From contig NC_133658.1 of NCBI RefSeq assembly GCF_037893015.1, positions 58,095,259-58,159,258 on the forward strand: a DNA stretch of 64,000 bases. The letters are read 5' to 3'. A program made the translations under genes and the position numbers. Below the pieces are notes generated by a model. It did no database searches. It saw only the letters and a list, made by a program, of their open reading frames with translations, and was not told where the DNA came from. The stretch comes from Macrotis lagotis. Its lineage: Eukaryota > Chordata > Mammalia > Peramelemorphia > Peramelidae. The number at the start of each line of letters is the position of its first letter. Within the stretch, counting starts at the first letter, position 1. Shown here in pieces: positions 32,064 to 42,312 of this stretch.

Positions 32064-32263
32064 AAAAAAAGTTCTTGAGAATCCTCTTTAGTTCTAGCAA
32101 CTTTATTCTGAGTGCCCTATTGAGACTGTGAGATTAAAAGATTTGCAGTTGTGTAGCATTGTGAGGAAAGCACTGATGTTAAAAGATGGGAGTTTGTAGA
32201 CCAGAAAAAGACCATTGCACAACTCTCTCTATGCAATCTAGCTCAATATCTTCTTTTTGTTCA

Positions 32264-32518
32264 ATTAGGTGTCCCAGCAGATAGTGCAGTCCAGGGCTGG
32301 AGTTAAGTCCAGGTTCAAATCTGGCCTCAGACACTTACTGTCTTACTAGCTGTGTGACCCTGGACAAATCATTGCATACAATTTGTCTCAATTTCCTCAT
32401 CTGTAAAATGAGCTGGAGAAGAACATGACAAAATACTCCAGGATCTATGCCAAAAAAAACCCAAATGTTGTCATGAAGTGTTAGACATAACTGAAACGTG
32501 TTAGACATAACTGAGCAT
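32264..32518 (+). repeat. Mar1-like SINE with a doubled tail unit
   Basis: Body blocks tgtaaaatgagctggagaag and ccaggatctatgccaaaaaa are followed by two copies of gtgttagacataactga at about 32479-32513, where other copies have one. Confidence 0.85.
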
Positions 32519-32547
32519 TGAATCCTTAGCCCACATTGTTCATTTAC

Positions 32548-32835
32548 TATCACAGTCGATAGAGCCCTGTATTCAAATCTGACCTCAGATACTTGACATT
32601 TACTAGCTATATGACCTTGGGCAAGTCATTTAACCCTGACTGATTCATATCCAGGGCCATCTCCAGTCGTCCTGATCCATATCTGAACCCAGATGACTCC
32701 GGAGGAGAAAGTGAGACTGGTGACTTAGTACAGCCCCCTCACTCAAATGCAATTCATGTGCTTGTCATGGCATCACCTCCCTGATGTTATGGGCTTCTTT
32801 AAGAACAAAAGACAGCAATGACGACAACAACATAG
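32548..32835 (+). repeat. Type C composite SINE
   Basis: 5' end slightly shortened (cacagtcgatagagccct). The middle has catctccagtcgtcctgatc, the tail ctgatgttatgggcttcttt, then a (gac/aac)-type end. Confidence 0.87.
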
Positions 32836-32859
32836 AAAAGGTAGACTAATTTAATAGGC

Positions 32860-33480
32860 TATCCAGACAACTACATCTTATAATATGGACAATATATCCT
32901 TATGATCCATTTTTAGTATAGATGGATGAATTTATCTCTTTTGAAAAATGATATAGTTCACTAGGGTTCAAACAATTAACATAATGTCATCTACAAATAA
33001 GAGCATTTTGTGAAGTTCATCAATGGAAGAAAATCTTTCTTTTGTGGATACTGTATAACATTGAGAACCACCTTGAAAGGGTATATCTTGGTGCCTCATT
33101 CAATGTTGATACTCAGCATATAATTGAATAAAATTATCATATCCATGAGAGAATCTGACATGATTTTATAGGTGTGTACATGCATCTTTTCAGAGTAAAG
33201 CCTTTAAGACTACATTTTTCCTACCAAATCAAATGCTTTTTTTAAAAAAATCAACAAAACAATAGACAAACAGGATTTTATATTCCCAGCCAGTAGTGTG
33301 ATGATGAAGACACAATTTGTAGCAAAAAACTCATGTATGAAGATCTATTATCTTCTCATATTTTTGTCACAGATAACCTTGATGCAGATAAATATAGACC
33401 ATTCTTATAAAATTTTCTAGAAATGTAGAAGCATGAGTAATAACTGCTCCTAAACTCAAGGGCTGATAGCTGTGGGTGTC
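32860..33480 (-). mobile_element. Decayed LINE reverse-transcriptase fragment, antisense
   Basis: On the minus strand near 32985-33012 the sequence encodes KMLLFVDDIMLI, an RT catalytic box of the FxDD type. About 240 bp upstream (near 33232-33275) are FVDF and, one frame over, KAFDLV, the usual partner motif. Spacing fits an RT palm of the RTE/BovB-like sort rather than L1. Several stops and shifts; old. Confidence 0.55.
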
Positions 33481-33915
33481 TTCCTACTATTATAGAATGT
33501 CTCATGAGATTAGTCAGGAAGCATTGATTACACACTTACCAGAGATATACAGAAAGGCAAGACTTTTGCCTTGAGAAGTCCTTGAAATGTAGCAGAAAGA
33601 GATGGCAAGAATTCCAACCAGAATATATTGTAATTACCAAGATATGATATGATGAGGATCTACAACAATGCTATATAAAGACTAACTAACTATTATTATG
33701 CAAAATAAAAGAGGAACAAGGACCAAAATGAGGGGCATGAACAGAAATGCTCTAAGAGGTCAGAATAGGAGAAATCAGTCTACATTGAGGTAGTCTGGGG
33801 AAAGCTTCCTAGAGAAGGTCGAACTTGACATGGACCTTAAAGGTGGAGTTGGACGTAAACAGGCAGAGAAGAAAGGAGAATGTTCCAACTAGAAGGTAAT
33901 TTCTTCATCCCAGAA
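33481..33915 (+). repeat. Family Y fragments
   Basis: 33510-33600 (aagcattgattacacactta, agagatatacagaaaggcaa) and 33770-33900 (agcttcctagagaaggtcga, taaacaggcagagaagaaag) match successive family Y blocks; between them is unassigned sequence. A G-run lies at 33930-33941. Confidence 0.5.
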
Positions 33916-34028
33916 GACCTTTATATTTGGGGGGGGGGGGGAATAGTGATTCTCTATTGTCCTGTCTGTAGTCCATAGTGAATGTCAACTTAGACTTAGG
34001 ATCCAAATCTCATTTCTATGATTGGAGG

Positions 34029-34270
34029 GAAGCTAGATGACAACCATAGTGCCAGACCTGGAGTCAGGGAGACTCATCTTCATGAGTTCAAATTCTGCCT
34101 CTGATACTTACTAGCTGTGTGACCCTGAGCAAGGCACTTTGTCCTGTTGTTTCAGTTTCTTCATCTGTCAAATGAACTGGAGAAGGAAATGACAAACCTC
34201 CAATATCTTTTGCCCAGAACCCCGAATGGGGTCACAGTCAGACACAACTGAAAAATGACTAAACAGTAAT
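34029..34270 (+). repeat. Mar1-like SINE
   Basis: Reads gaagctagatgacaaccata, atctgtcaaatgaactggag, gaatggggtcacagtcagac and acaactgaaaaatgact. Confidence 0.87.
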
Positions 34271-34284
34271 AAGAACAATAACAG

Positions 34285-34445
34285 CAAAGGAAAGAGTATC
34301 GATGTTGGAATCAAAGGACCTGGGTTCAAATCCTTCCTCTTCCTATATTCTTTCATCATCTAGGACAAGTAATTTCCCTCTCTGAGACTCAATTTCATCC
34401 ACAAATGAAGATTTCTTATAGCTCCAAATACTAAGATTTCCTTTG
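34285..34445 (+). repeat. CORE-SINE
   Basis: Head gatgttggaatcaaaggacc, B box gttcaaatcc and middle ctctgagactcaatttcatc, with a short tail. Confidence 0.65.
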
Positions 34446-34486
34446 ATCATTGGAGATAGGACAAATTGCTGGGACATTTGGCTGCC

Positions 34487-34930
34487 TGACTCTTGATCAT
34501 CAAAGCCCTCATGCAAAGGGAAACCTATAAATATCTAAGTTTCCTGCAGTTGGGAGGGATTAACCACACAGCAGTTGAAGACAGGCCTAAAAATGTACAG
34601 CTCACGTGTGTGTGGAGCAAGGAGAATAGAACAAAAATTTGGGGTATGGTCAGCAAACCAAAGGAATCCCCGGTGTTCTCAGTTCAAGCCTATTCATTTG
34701 ATACTATGAAATTATGCAGTACGATATTCCAAAAAGTTCTCATGAACATCAAGAAGCCATATAATGAGAAATTGATTAGGTTATCAATGACCTACATGCC
34801 TCACAGCACTATTAATGACAGGAGGCAGATGGAAGTCTAAGTCACCATTTCTTTTTTTTTGGCTCAGACCTGTGATCCCACAGAGATGAGAATATCAATG
34901 AGGATACTCTGCTCCAATGAAAATTAATGT
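34487..34930 (+). pseudogene. LINE-like ORF remnant, possibly R2/R4-type
   Basis: The 115-residue frame (34493-34840) starts with KALMQRETYKYLSFLQLGGI, which resembles the post-RT YKYLGxxQ region of non-LTR elements in the R2/R4 (Dong) group. Further on come AYSFDTMKLCSTIFQK and MTYMPHSTIND, in the order of that group's YSFGxxxW and MHHPxSxIxR motifs. The middle is scrambled, consistent with frameshifts. I rely on memory of motifs, not on a search, and the alternative is a chance frame. Confidence 0.45.
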
Positions 34931-35396
34931 CTACTCTGCAATTGAGAATCCCAGAGAATAGGCTGGGGCACTACAAGATTAACAAGATAGCCAGGATGTG
35001 GCAGAAATCAAACCTGAACCTTGCTTTTCTGATTCCAAGAGCTTCTCTCTATCCCCTACACCAGAAGGATGTGGGAGGTGGACGCAGGTCACTGACAATC
35101 TAATATTCCATAATGTGGACTATTATTGGTGCTCATGAGAACATTTCATAATGCTATCTAAGAAAATTAATGATTCATTACTTTCATTATGCCCAGATTA
35201 TGAAATTTAATTTAAGAAGCCAATAAGGAGCAAGGAAAACATTAAAGAGGGAATGTACTATGCCAGTGACTAGGTTCTTGGTATCACAGGAGAGTATACC
35301 CTGACAGATACCCATTGGTTCATTTATTAACTTCTTCTCTAATTGACTCCCTACCCATCCTTTAATGGCCATCAACTTTCTCCCTAGTTTTTCTTA
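34931..35396. other. No gene seen
   Basis: No recognised repeat; possibly includes the decayed end of the preceding LINE. Confidence 0.4.
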
Positions 35397-35397
35397 C

Positions 35398-35542
35398 TTT
35401 CTTTTTTTTAAAAGGCAATTGGGGTTAAATGACTTGGCCAGAGTCATACATCTAATAAATGTCTGAGGTCATATTTGAACTCAGGTTCTTCTGATTGCAG
35501 GGTCCATGTTCTGTGCACTATGGCACCCCCTAGCTGTCCTTC
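35398..35542 (-). repeat. tRNA-derived SINE, reverse
   Basis: Left T-run, ggggttaaatgacttggcca, atatttgaactcaggttctt and gcaccccctagctgtcct at the head end. Confidence 0.82.
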
Positions 35543-35749
35543 TCCCTAGTTTTTCACAAAACACAAGCTCTCTAGTGCATCTGCCAAGTACTGGATCTTA
35601 TCCCTAGTCCTTCCATGGATTTTTTTGCACATGATCTACTCTACCCTCAGTAAATAGCTAATAAATGAATGAATTTGCACTTGAGGGCTTAATACAGTCC
35701 TGATTCAATCCTATATTCAATAAGCCTTAATAAATGTCCCCTCACCCAA

Positions 35750-35905
35750 GGGGAGTGTTGTATAATGGGAAAGACTGTGGAAGTCCAAATCCTATTTCTG
35801 ACACTCATTTAACCTTTATGGACCTCAGTTTCCTCAACTGTAAAATTGAACGGTTGAATTAAATGGATTCTGAGATTCCTGTCAGATCTGGCTTTACAAT
35901 CCTTG
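35750..35905 (+). repeat. CORE-SINE
   Basis: Reads agtgttgtataatgggaaag, gacctcagtttcctcaactg and ggattctgagattcctgtca. Confidence 0.7.
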
Positions 35906-36239
35906 TTGCACATAAAGTACCCACTGTGCATTTAAATGTTTTTAATGGACAAAAGTCATCTGTAATTTTTAAGACAAAGAACCACCTATCCCAAACACCT
36001 CCCTAGACAAAAGATTAGGATGCAAGTCATGGGAGGTGGGTAATTGTGAGTATCCTTGTTGAATAGACTATAAAAGTGGATTTTGAATGAGGATGTCACA
36101 GAAAAAGTCCTGTCTTGGGGTCTGCAAGCTCTCTGTGTGACCCAGGACAAATCATTTCCACCTTTCTTAAACATAGAAGGGATTAAAGGTTTCTCAGATT
36201 GAATAGAAATAGATGGAATGGAATTTCTTCATCTGTACA

Positions 36240-36510
36240 ATGAGATGATGAGATGATGATGATGATGATGATGATGATGATAGCTTACAATGCTTTGGAT
36301 TTATGTATCATTTCAAGGTCTGCAAAATGCTCTCCTCACAACAACCCAGGGAGGTAGGTGCTATTATTATCGCCATTTTACAGATGAGAAAACTGAGGCT
36401 GCCCTTGGTTAAGTTATGTGCCCAGAATCACTCAGCTAGAAAGCGTCTAAGGTAGGATTTGAACTCAGGAAGATGAAGGCCCAGAAATCTGTGCTCTATA
36501 GTACCACCCA
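36240..36510 (-). repeat. CORE-SINE, reverse, with (GAT)n tail
   Basis: A (GAT)n array at 36243-36281 is followed by tatcatttcaaggtctgcaa, cctcacaacaacccagggag, gtgcccagaatcactcagct and tgtgctctatagtaccaccc. Confidence 0.8.
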
Positions 36511-36579
36511 AAGAATACAATTCCATGATTCTCTAAATTCTCCAAGTCTCTCTAAATAAGAAAGATTAGTCCCTGAGTT

Positions 36580-36760
36580 TAGATGTAGTGTCACAAATGT
36601 TGGACCTGGAGTCAGGAAACAGGTTCAAATCTCAGCTCTCAAACTTATTATCTGTATGACAATGGGCATCTTTCTCTGATCCTTGGTTTTGTCACCTGTA
36701 AAATGAATAGAAGAACCAGTTGGACTCGTCTCTAAAGTTCCTTGAAGTTCTAACTATGGC
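36580..36760 (+). repeat. CORE-SINE
   Basis: Reads atgttggacctggagtcagg, ttggttttgtcacctgtaaa and ggactcgtctctaaagttcc. Confidence 0.72.
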
Positions 36761-36888
36761 ATACTATAATTTAATGGGAATTTATGGTTTCAGTTTCTGC
36801 ATGGACTAAAGACCTGAGTTCAAATCCAGCCTTGGGCAAGTCCCTTAACCAATGCTTGCCTCAATTTCCTCCTCTGTAAAAAATAAAG

Positions 36889-37046
36889 GGGTGGCTAGGT
36901 AGCGTAGTGGATAAAGCACCCGCCTTGGAGTCAGGAGTACCTGGGTTCAAATCCGGGTCTCAGACACTTAATAATTACCTAGCTGTGTGGCCTTGGGCAA
37001 GCCACTTAACCCCATTTGCCTTGCAAAAATCTAAAAAAAATTTTTT
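36889..37046 (+). repeat. Type A SINE, young
   Basis: Complete copy from aggggtggctaggtagcgta to ccttgcaaaaatctaaaaaa. It sits in the A-rich stretch of a CORE-SINE; an aaaaaataagg-like duplication flanks it. Confidence 0.9.
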
Positions 37047-37063
37047 AAAAAATAAGGAAAGTG

Positions 37064-37110
37064 GGGCAGCTAGGTGGATATTTGCCTTGCAAAAACCTCA
37101 AGAAAAAAAA
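37064..37110 (+). repeat. 47 bp internally deleted SINE with TSD
   Basis: Only the first 16-18 bases of a type A SINE (gggcagctaggtgga) joined directly to its last 30 or so (tttgccttgcaaaaacctca plus A-run). It is flanked by aataaggaaagtg at 37051-37063 and 37111-37123. Confidence 0.8.
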
Positions 37111-37254
37111 AATAAGGAAAGTGATAGGACTATTGTGAGGATCCAATGAGATACCTGAAGAAGATGCTAAATAAATGCTGATTTCCTTCCTAGCCTCCAG
37201 GGAACTGGGCTAGGCATCAAAAGACATTTATCACATGATTTTAGGTGGAGTAAC

Positions 37255-37430
37255 AAGGTAAAGTGGGAAGAACAATGAACTTGGAGGGATGTCCCTAATT
37301 TTATGGCACTTGAAGTCTAACCTAGGTTGCTACTTCCTACCTCTCAGTCAGTCACCTCATCTCTGGGCTTCCCAATTTACTCATTTATTAAATGAGGGGA
37401 TTAGACTTGGCAAAAGGCTTTGATCCCTTT
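37255..37430 (+). repeat. CORE-SINE leading into a minisatellite
   Basis: Reads gtgggaagaacaatgaactt, ctcatctctgggcttcccaa and ttattaaatgaggggattag. Its 3' end (ccttttagtgctaccagcct) merges into the array that follows. Confidence 0.65.
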
Positions 37431-37925
37431 TAGTGCTACCAGCCTATGATCTAAGGATCCTATGATTCCTACTCTGACATTCTGTGTTCTAAATCCATTT
37501 CCAACTTGAACATTTTATGTCCAAAGTCCTTTCCACTGCCAACATTCTCTACAAGAAAACTGACATTTTGTGTTCTAAGGTCCCTTCCAATGCTAATATT
37601 CTGTGTTCTAAGGACCCTCTCAGGTCTGACATTCTGTGTCCTAAGGTCCCAGCTCTAACATTCTCTGTTTTAAACCCATTTTCAACTCGAATATTTTATG
37701 TTCAAAGTCTTTTCCATTGCCAACATTCTCCCTCTATATCAAGCTTCCTTCTCTAGAAGGAGGAAATTCTGATGTTCTATGTTCTAAGGACCCTTCCAGT
37801 TTTGACATTGTGTTCTAGACTTTCTCCCATCTCTGGGTCCCAACTTTCCTTTTAGCTCTGACATTCTTTATTCTAAGGTCCCTGTTAGACTTGATGCTTT
37901 GTGAACTGTGAATTCCTTTCAAAAA
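37431..37925 (+). repeat. Degenerate minisatellite derived from a SINE 3' end
   Basis: About a dozen irregular units of roughly 30-38 bases built on tctgacattctgtgttctaa and ggtcccttccagctc variants. The unit equals the normal 3' terminus of the CORE-SINE variant that lies immediately upstream. The frame at 37517-37756 is an artefact of the repetition. Confidence 0.8.
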
Positions 37926-38334
37926 ACTGAACTATGTGTCTAAATTCTCATAAACTCCCCCCTACTCTAGAGTAGAATCAGAGGAGTCAACCATGTTTTA
38001 CAACTCTACATGTAAAGATTAAATAGGTAATCTCTATGAGTTATAATCTGAGAGACAGGGAAATCCCCTCCAATCAAAAATATCTCCCAGAAACCTGAAA
38101 TTCCCAACATCAGTTATTTGCATTTTAAGAAGTTGGGTTGTTGGGGTTTTTTTGGGGGGGGGTATCTTTCACAAGATATACTATATAAAAAAGATAATTT
38201 TTGCTGGTAGAAAGATATACTTTCAACCAAGGAAGTAAGTTATCTCAATGGAATAATTCATCATGCTAGTCCCAGTTATCAATACCCCAGTATAGAACCA
38301 AACAGAGAGAAGAACTGGATTCTGGGGAACAGGG
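37926..38334. other. No gene seen
   Basis: No recognised repeat; includes a G-run near 38153-38162. Confidence 0.45.
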
Positions 38335-38475
38335 CTGATCACTGATCTGTGGGTTGAAACCTGAGTTTTCGTCACAGTTATGCCTCTTTAGTTACAGCCT
38401 CTGAAACTTTGAGCAAGTCATATCATTTCCCTAAGTCTCAGTTTCTTATCTGTTAAACAGGGATGATATTAAAAC
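38335..38475 (+). repeat. CORE-SINE
   Basis: Reads gttgaaacctgagttttcgt, aactttgagcaagtcatatc and gtctcagtttcttatctgtt. Confidence 0.65.
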
Positions 38476-38635
38476 AAAACAAGTAGCACATCAAGGTGGG
38501 AGTCCTGGATCTTCCAGTATATGACAAGGGTCTCTATGTTCTTTTGATTATACATTCCTATCAAATCAAATTAAAAATTATTTGCACATATATCCCCAAT
38601 ACATATATATTGACTTGTTTATAAATTATGTAGTT

Positions 38636-38828
38636 TTTGTTTAGTCATTTTAGTCATGTCCAACTGTACCTCATTTGGAGTTTTCTTGGCAAAGCTACTG
38701 GATTGGTTTTCCATTTCCTTCTCCAGCTCATTTTGCAGATGAGGAAACAGAGGCAAAGAGGATTAAATGGCTTGTCCAGGGTCACACAGCTAATAAGTGT
38801 CTGAGGCTGCCATTTAAATTCAAGTCTT
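38636..38828 (-). repeat. Mar1-like SINE, reverse, 5' truncated
   Basis: Reads cctcatttggagttttcttg, ttccatttccttctccagct, cttgtccagggtcacacagc and ends before the tRNA head. Confidence 0.88.
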
Positions 38829-39334
38829 TTTTTACATTGGAACAAATGGAGACTTAAAAGTAATTTGTTTAGGGGCACCCTGTGAATCAATACCATAGAA
38901 GAATATATGTATACTACTGCAGTAATAATTCTTAACATTATAAAACTAACACATAATATAGAAATTTAAAAGGATGAGAAAATGATGAAATAATCTGCAA
39001 ATAAGAACAACTTCCTCTCAGGACCATCGTAAGATTCAAATGAGATCAACTTGTAAAAGTCTTATCTTGGTACCTTACACAGAGTAGGTCTTTGTTTTAT
39101 AAAGATCAATTTGGTTGAATTTTATTATTTTTGAAAATTTTGGTTTGACATTTGGGGTCACAGCAATTGAAAGGTCTAACTCAAAGTCCAATTTATTTCC
39201 ATACATAGTCTTTAATGGGTGAGCTGAAAAACATGCCCCACCAAGATCCAAAGAGGTAAATGCGAGATGTGCAATGGAAAGGATGGTGTGGAGGAGAAGA
39301 GGTTTTACCATTTCCTCAAAGCGATTGGGAAGAG
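38829..39334. other. No gene; possible CORE-SINE tail at 38990-39100
   Basis: A faint CORE-SINE 3' part (gaccatcgtaagattcaaat, gtaccttacacagagtaggt) is present. The rest is unassigned. Confidence 0.45.
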
Positions 39335-39478
39335 GGGGCGACTAGGTGGTGCAGTGGATAGAGCACCGGCCCTGGAGTCAGGCGGACCTGAGTTCAATGT
39401 CAGCCTCAGACTCTTAATAATTACCTAGCTGTGTGGCAAGTCACTTGACCCCATTGCCTTGGAAAAAACAAAAAACAA
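39335..39478 (+). repeat. Type A SINE
   Basis: Head gggggcgactaggtggtgca to tail attgccttggaaaaaacaaa, with a small loss in the gtgtggcaagtcacttgacc stretch. Confidence 0.88.
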
Positions 39479-39749
39479 AGTGGGTGGGAAGAGACAGGGG
39501 CACAGATAGTGGAAAAGCAATGCTGAAAAAAAAAAGTGAGAAGACATTAAAGACAAAGTTGTCCCCTTCATATTTTCACTAAGAGTAGATCCTAGTGGAA
39601 GCTACTTGGGGAACAAGGTGTGGGAAGATATAAAATCTAGAATCCAACCTTTCTAATCTTGCCTTCCACCTGAAGGAGAAGACACCTGCTCCCCAAAGCA
39701 GAGGTTCAAGGGAAAGGACCCAGGAAAGAAGTATAGTATATGGCTTTCT
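39479..39749. other. No gene seen
   Basis: No recognised repeat. Confidence 0.45.
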
Positions 39750-39890
39750 TTGTAAATATTTGTTTGTATGTTGTCATTCAATTTTAAGCTCCTAGAGGGC
39801 AGGGACTATCTTTTGCCTCTTTTTTTTTTTTTGATCCTCAGAGTTTAGCATATAATCTGGCAAATAGTGAATGAAGCATAGTTTCAGTCC
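39750..39890 (+). repeat. L2 3' end
   Basis: Reads tgtttgtatgttgtcattca, gctcctagagggcagggact and a T-run then agagtttagcatataatctg. Confidence 0.68.
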
Positions 39891-40044
39891 CAGCTAAAAG
39901 ACAGAGGAGCACACTAGTTAGTAGAGACCCTTCCTCTCTTATCTCCCAAGGAGGAAAAAAGAATAGAATTCCTCCCAAATGGAGTTGGGAGAACCCTTTG
40001 ATCAGGACCACAGTCCTATAAATCACTGAAGGATGAGCATTCTG

Positions 40045-40255
40045 GCTTACGATTGAAAAGAGCAGTAGATTTGGATAGAGTCCAAAAATCTAGATTTTAA
40101 TCCTAGATTCAGTTTCCTTCTCTATAAAATGAATGACTACATGATCTCCAAGAATGTTCAAGATTTGAATCAATGCCTTCTCTGGGTCTTCACTTCCTCT
40201 TTTGAAAAATGAGGTCATTGAACTAAGATTCAATCGATTTTCCAAGATCTTAGTT
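40045..40255 (+). repeat. CORE-SINE fragments (two partial)
   Basis: One part has tagatttggatagagtccaa and cagtttccttctctataaaa. A second has tcttcacttcctcttttgaa and gtcattgaactaagattcaa, as if two partial copies abut. Confidence 0.55.
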
Positions 40256-40257
40256 TA

Positions 40258-40450
40258 TTCTGGAACCTACATAACTCTTAGGATCATGGGACTTCTCTCA
40301 AGTAATTTAATCCATGTTTTGATGAAGAAACTGAGGCCCACAGAAATGAAATGACTTCCCCCAAACCACACAGGCAAGAAAGTAACAAAGCTGAGATTCA
40401 AACCCACATCCTCCAGAGCAAGTACTCTTTCCCCCTACAGGAATATGCTC
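40258..40450 (-). repeat. CORE-SINE-like repeat, reverse
   Basis: Reads aagtaatttaatccatgttt, gatgaagaaactgaggccca and gagattcaaacccacatcct. Confidence 0.62.
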
Positions 40451-41242
40451 TAACATGGCACTCTTTTAAGTTTAATATTAATTATTCAGATCTTCTCCAA
40501 CTCTTTCTAAGTCTAAACAATCAACAAAATAATGAATCAAGTTTAGATTTTTAGCCTTTGCTGATTTCTGAGATGCAAATGTTCACACTAAAAAAATTCA
40601 ATAATTTTTTTTCCTGAGTCACACTAGCTGGCTCTAGCTCTTCCCATCTTGCAGTCTATACCAATCTCCCTCTAGAACTTAAAAAAGCATAAGTTTCCCC
40701 CCCAAATCCAGACATATATGTGGTTTGGTACAGGGACCCAAAGGTATCACTACAGTTGACAGGGTTTGCTCAGGAGGTCGCCCTTTTTTCTCTCCCTTCC
40801 AGACCTTACTCCCATTCACCAAGAGCACTTTCTTAAGAGTCTCACATGTGTACAATGACTAGAGGCTGTTTCCCCTCAAAGGCAGAGAACATTGACAGCA
40901 TGAACCAGAACACAATACCTTGTTCTTCCTCTCCACTCTATATAACAAGAAGGGCAAATGGAGGAAAATCCCCAATTCTCTCAGGTGGGGCTTTCTCACT
41001 AAGTATCTTCCCTCTCACCCACCTTGACTTAATAGGCAGCATGCAGAATCTTAGTGTCAGAGTTCATCTGGCTCAACCTACTATCCCACCAAGCAACACT
41101 TAGAGGTAAGAGGAAACTCATTCTGTTGTTAGCATAAATACCTTCTCAGGCTAATTCATCCCTCTGGAAATACAGACAAGTCTCGAGTCTATCTAGATGA
41201 AAATTTTGGTCATCTCTAAATAACTTTTTGGCTTTTGTTGGG
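40451..41242. other. No gene seen
   Basis: About 790 bp without recognised repeats. The frames at 40351-40554 and 40846-41103 show no identifiable domain. Confidence 0.45.
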
Positions 41243-41425
41243 CAGCAGTTCAGGAGAAAGAGCACAGATTTTGGAGTCTAAAGATCTTAAAAATCTTCTT
41301 ACCTCTGCTTGTGATCTTGGGCTTACCCCTTCTCGGTTTTAGTTTCCTCATCTGTAAAATGAGAAGACTGGACTAGATTAACTCTAAGGTCCCTTCTCAT
41401 TCTAAATTTATAATATATGATTTAT
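41243..41425 (+). repeat. CORE-SINE with intact 3' unit
   Basis: Reads ggagtctaaagatcttaaaa, tagtttcctcatctgtaaaa, actggactagattaactcta and ggtcccttctcattctaaat. The last block is the unit expanded in the two minisatellites. Confidence 0.75.
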
Positions 41426-41570
41426 CATAACCTCCTTTTCCTCATTTGTCAAAGAGAACTGAGTTGATTGATTTCTTAGATAACCCCCAATTATAGCATT
41501 CTGTGGAATCTAAAAATTCTTCAGAAGTAGGATCACAGAAATATAGAATTTAAAGTTAGAAAGGACATTG
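41426..41570 (-). repeat. CORE-SINE-like fragment hosting a SINE
   Basis: The part near 41535-41570 (aatatagaatttaaagttag, aaaggacattg) matches the lead-in of the 28566 repeat variant. It is cut by the next SINE and resumes at about 41751. Confidence 0.5.
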
Positions 41571-41743
41571 GGACGGCGGCTAGGTGGCGCAGTGGATAGA
41601 GAGAGCACTGGCCTTGGAGTCAGGAGTACCTGGGTTCAAATTCGACCTCAGACACTTAATAATTACCTACCTGTGTGGCCTTGGGCAAGCCACTTAACCC
41701 CATTGCCTTAAAAAAATCTATAAAAAAAAAAAGAAAAAGAAAA
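41571..41743 (+). repeat. Type A SINE with near-perfect TSD
   Basis: From ggacggcggctaggtggcgc, with an extra gaga after the A box, to an A-rich tail. A 13 bp duplication (agaaaggacattg at 41558-41570, agaaagaacattg at 41744-41756) has one mismatch. Confidence 0.9.
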
Positions 41744-41756
41744 AGAAAGAACATTG

Positions 41757-42256
41757 AGAATTGGATAACTCAGCTGCATCTTTTCACCACTGGTTAGTCA
41801 AGACCAACAAGGATCTGGACCGAATTGTCAACTACATGCAAACAAATCTAACTGGATCCTTGAAGCTAGTGAATTCTTAATACTTCCAAGCAAAAGGTTT
41901 GGGGACATGAAAACGCCTTCAAGAAATAAATGCAAATACAGAAAGACTCTCAACTTACTCTCCCAATTCACCCTGCATACCTGTAAGTTGGATGTACCAA
42001 GGGCAACTATATCTTCCCCTGGAGAACTTAATGTTATTATGGGGAATCTTCTAATGTCATTGGCTCAAATCCCAATTTCAATATATTGCCATAAATATCA
42101 TTCACCAGAGATTACTACCTCAATGTTAGTTAGTCAATTAATATCAATTAGATTTATAAAAGACTATTTTCTAAGGGGAAAAAAAGACAGCAAAAGAGAA
42201 TTACCAATGCATCATCCCAAATGGCAACACATGCTCCTTTATATCTACTATCTGTG
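41757..42256. other. No gene seen
   Basis: The 116-residue frame at 41907-42257 has no recognisable domain and runs into the purine tract. Confidence 0.45.
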
Positions 42257-42257
42257 A

Positions 42258-42312
<55 letters not shown>

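Larger units (their letters stand above)
36782..37190 (+). repeat. CORE-SINE interrupted by two SINE insertions
   Basis: The 5' part (gacctgagttcaaatccagc, caatttcctcctctgtaaaa) ends near 36888. The 3' part resumes at 37111 with aataaggaaagtgatagg and atccaatgagatacctgaag. The two intervening SINEs sit at the same A-rich site. Confidence 0.75.

Noticed and set aside
36243-36281. Direct repeats considered as a CRISPR array (also 37431-37925 and 45721-46355)
   Set aside because: Units are degenerate and adjacent with no unique spacers, and derive from SINE ends or trinucleotide slippage in a vertebrate genome.
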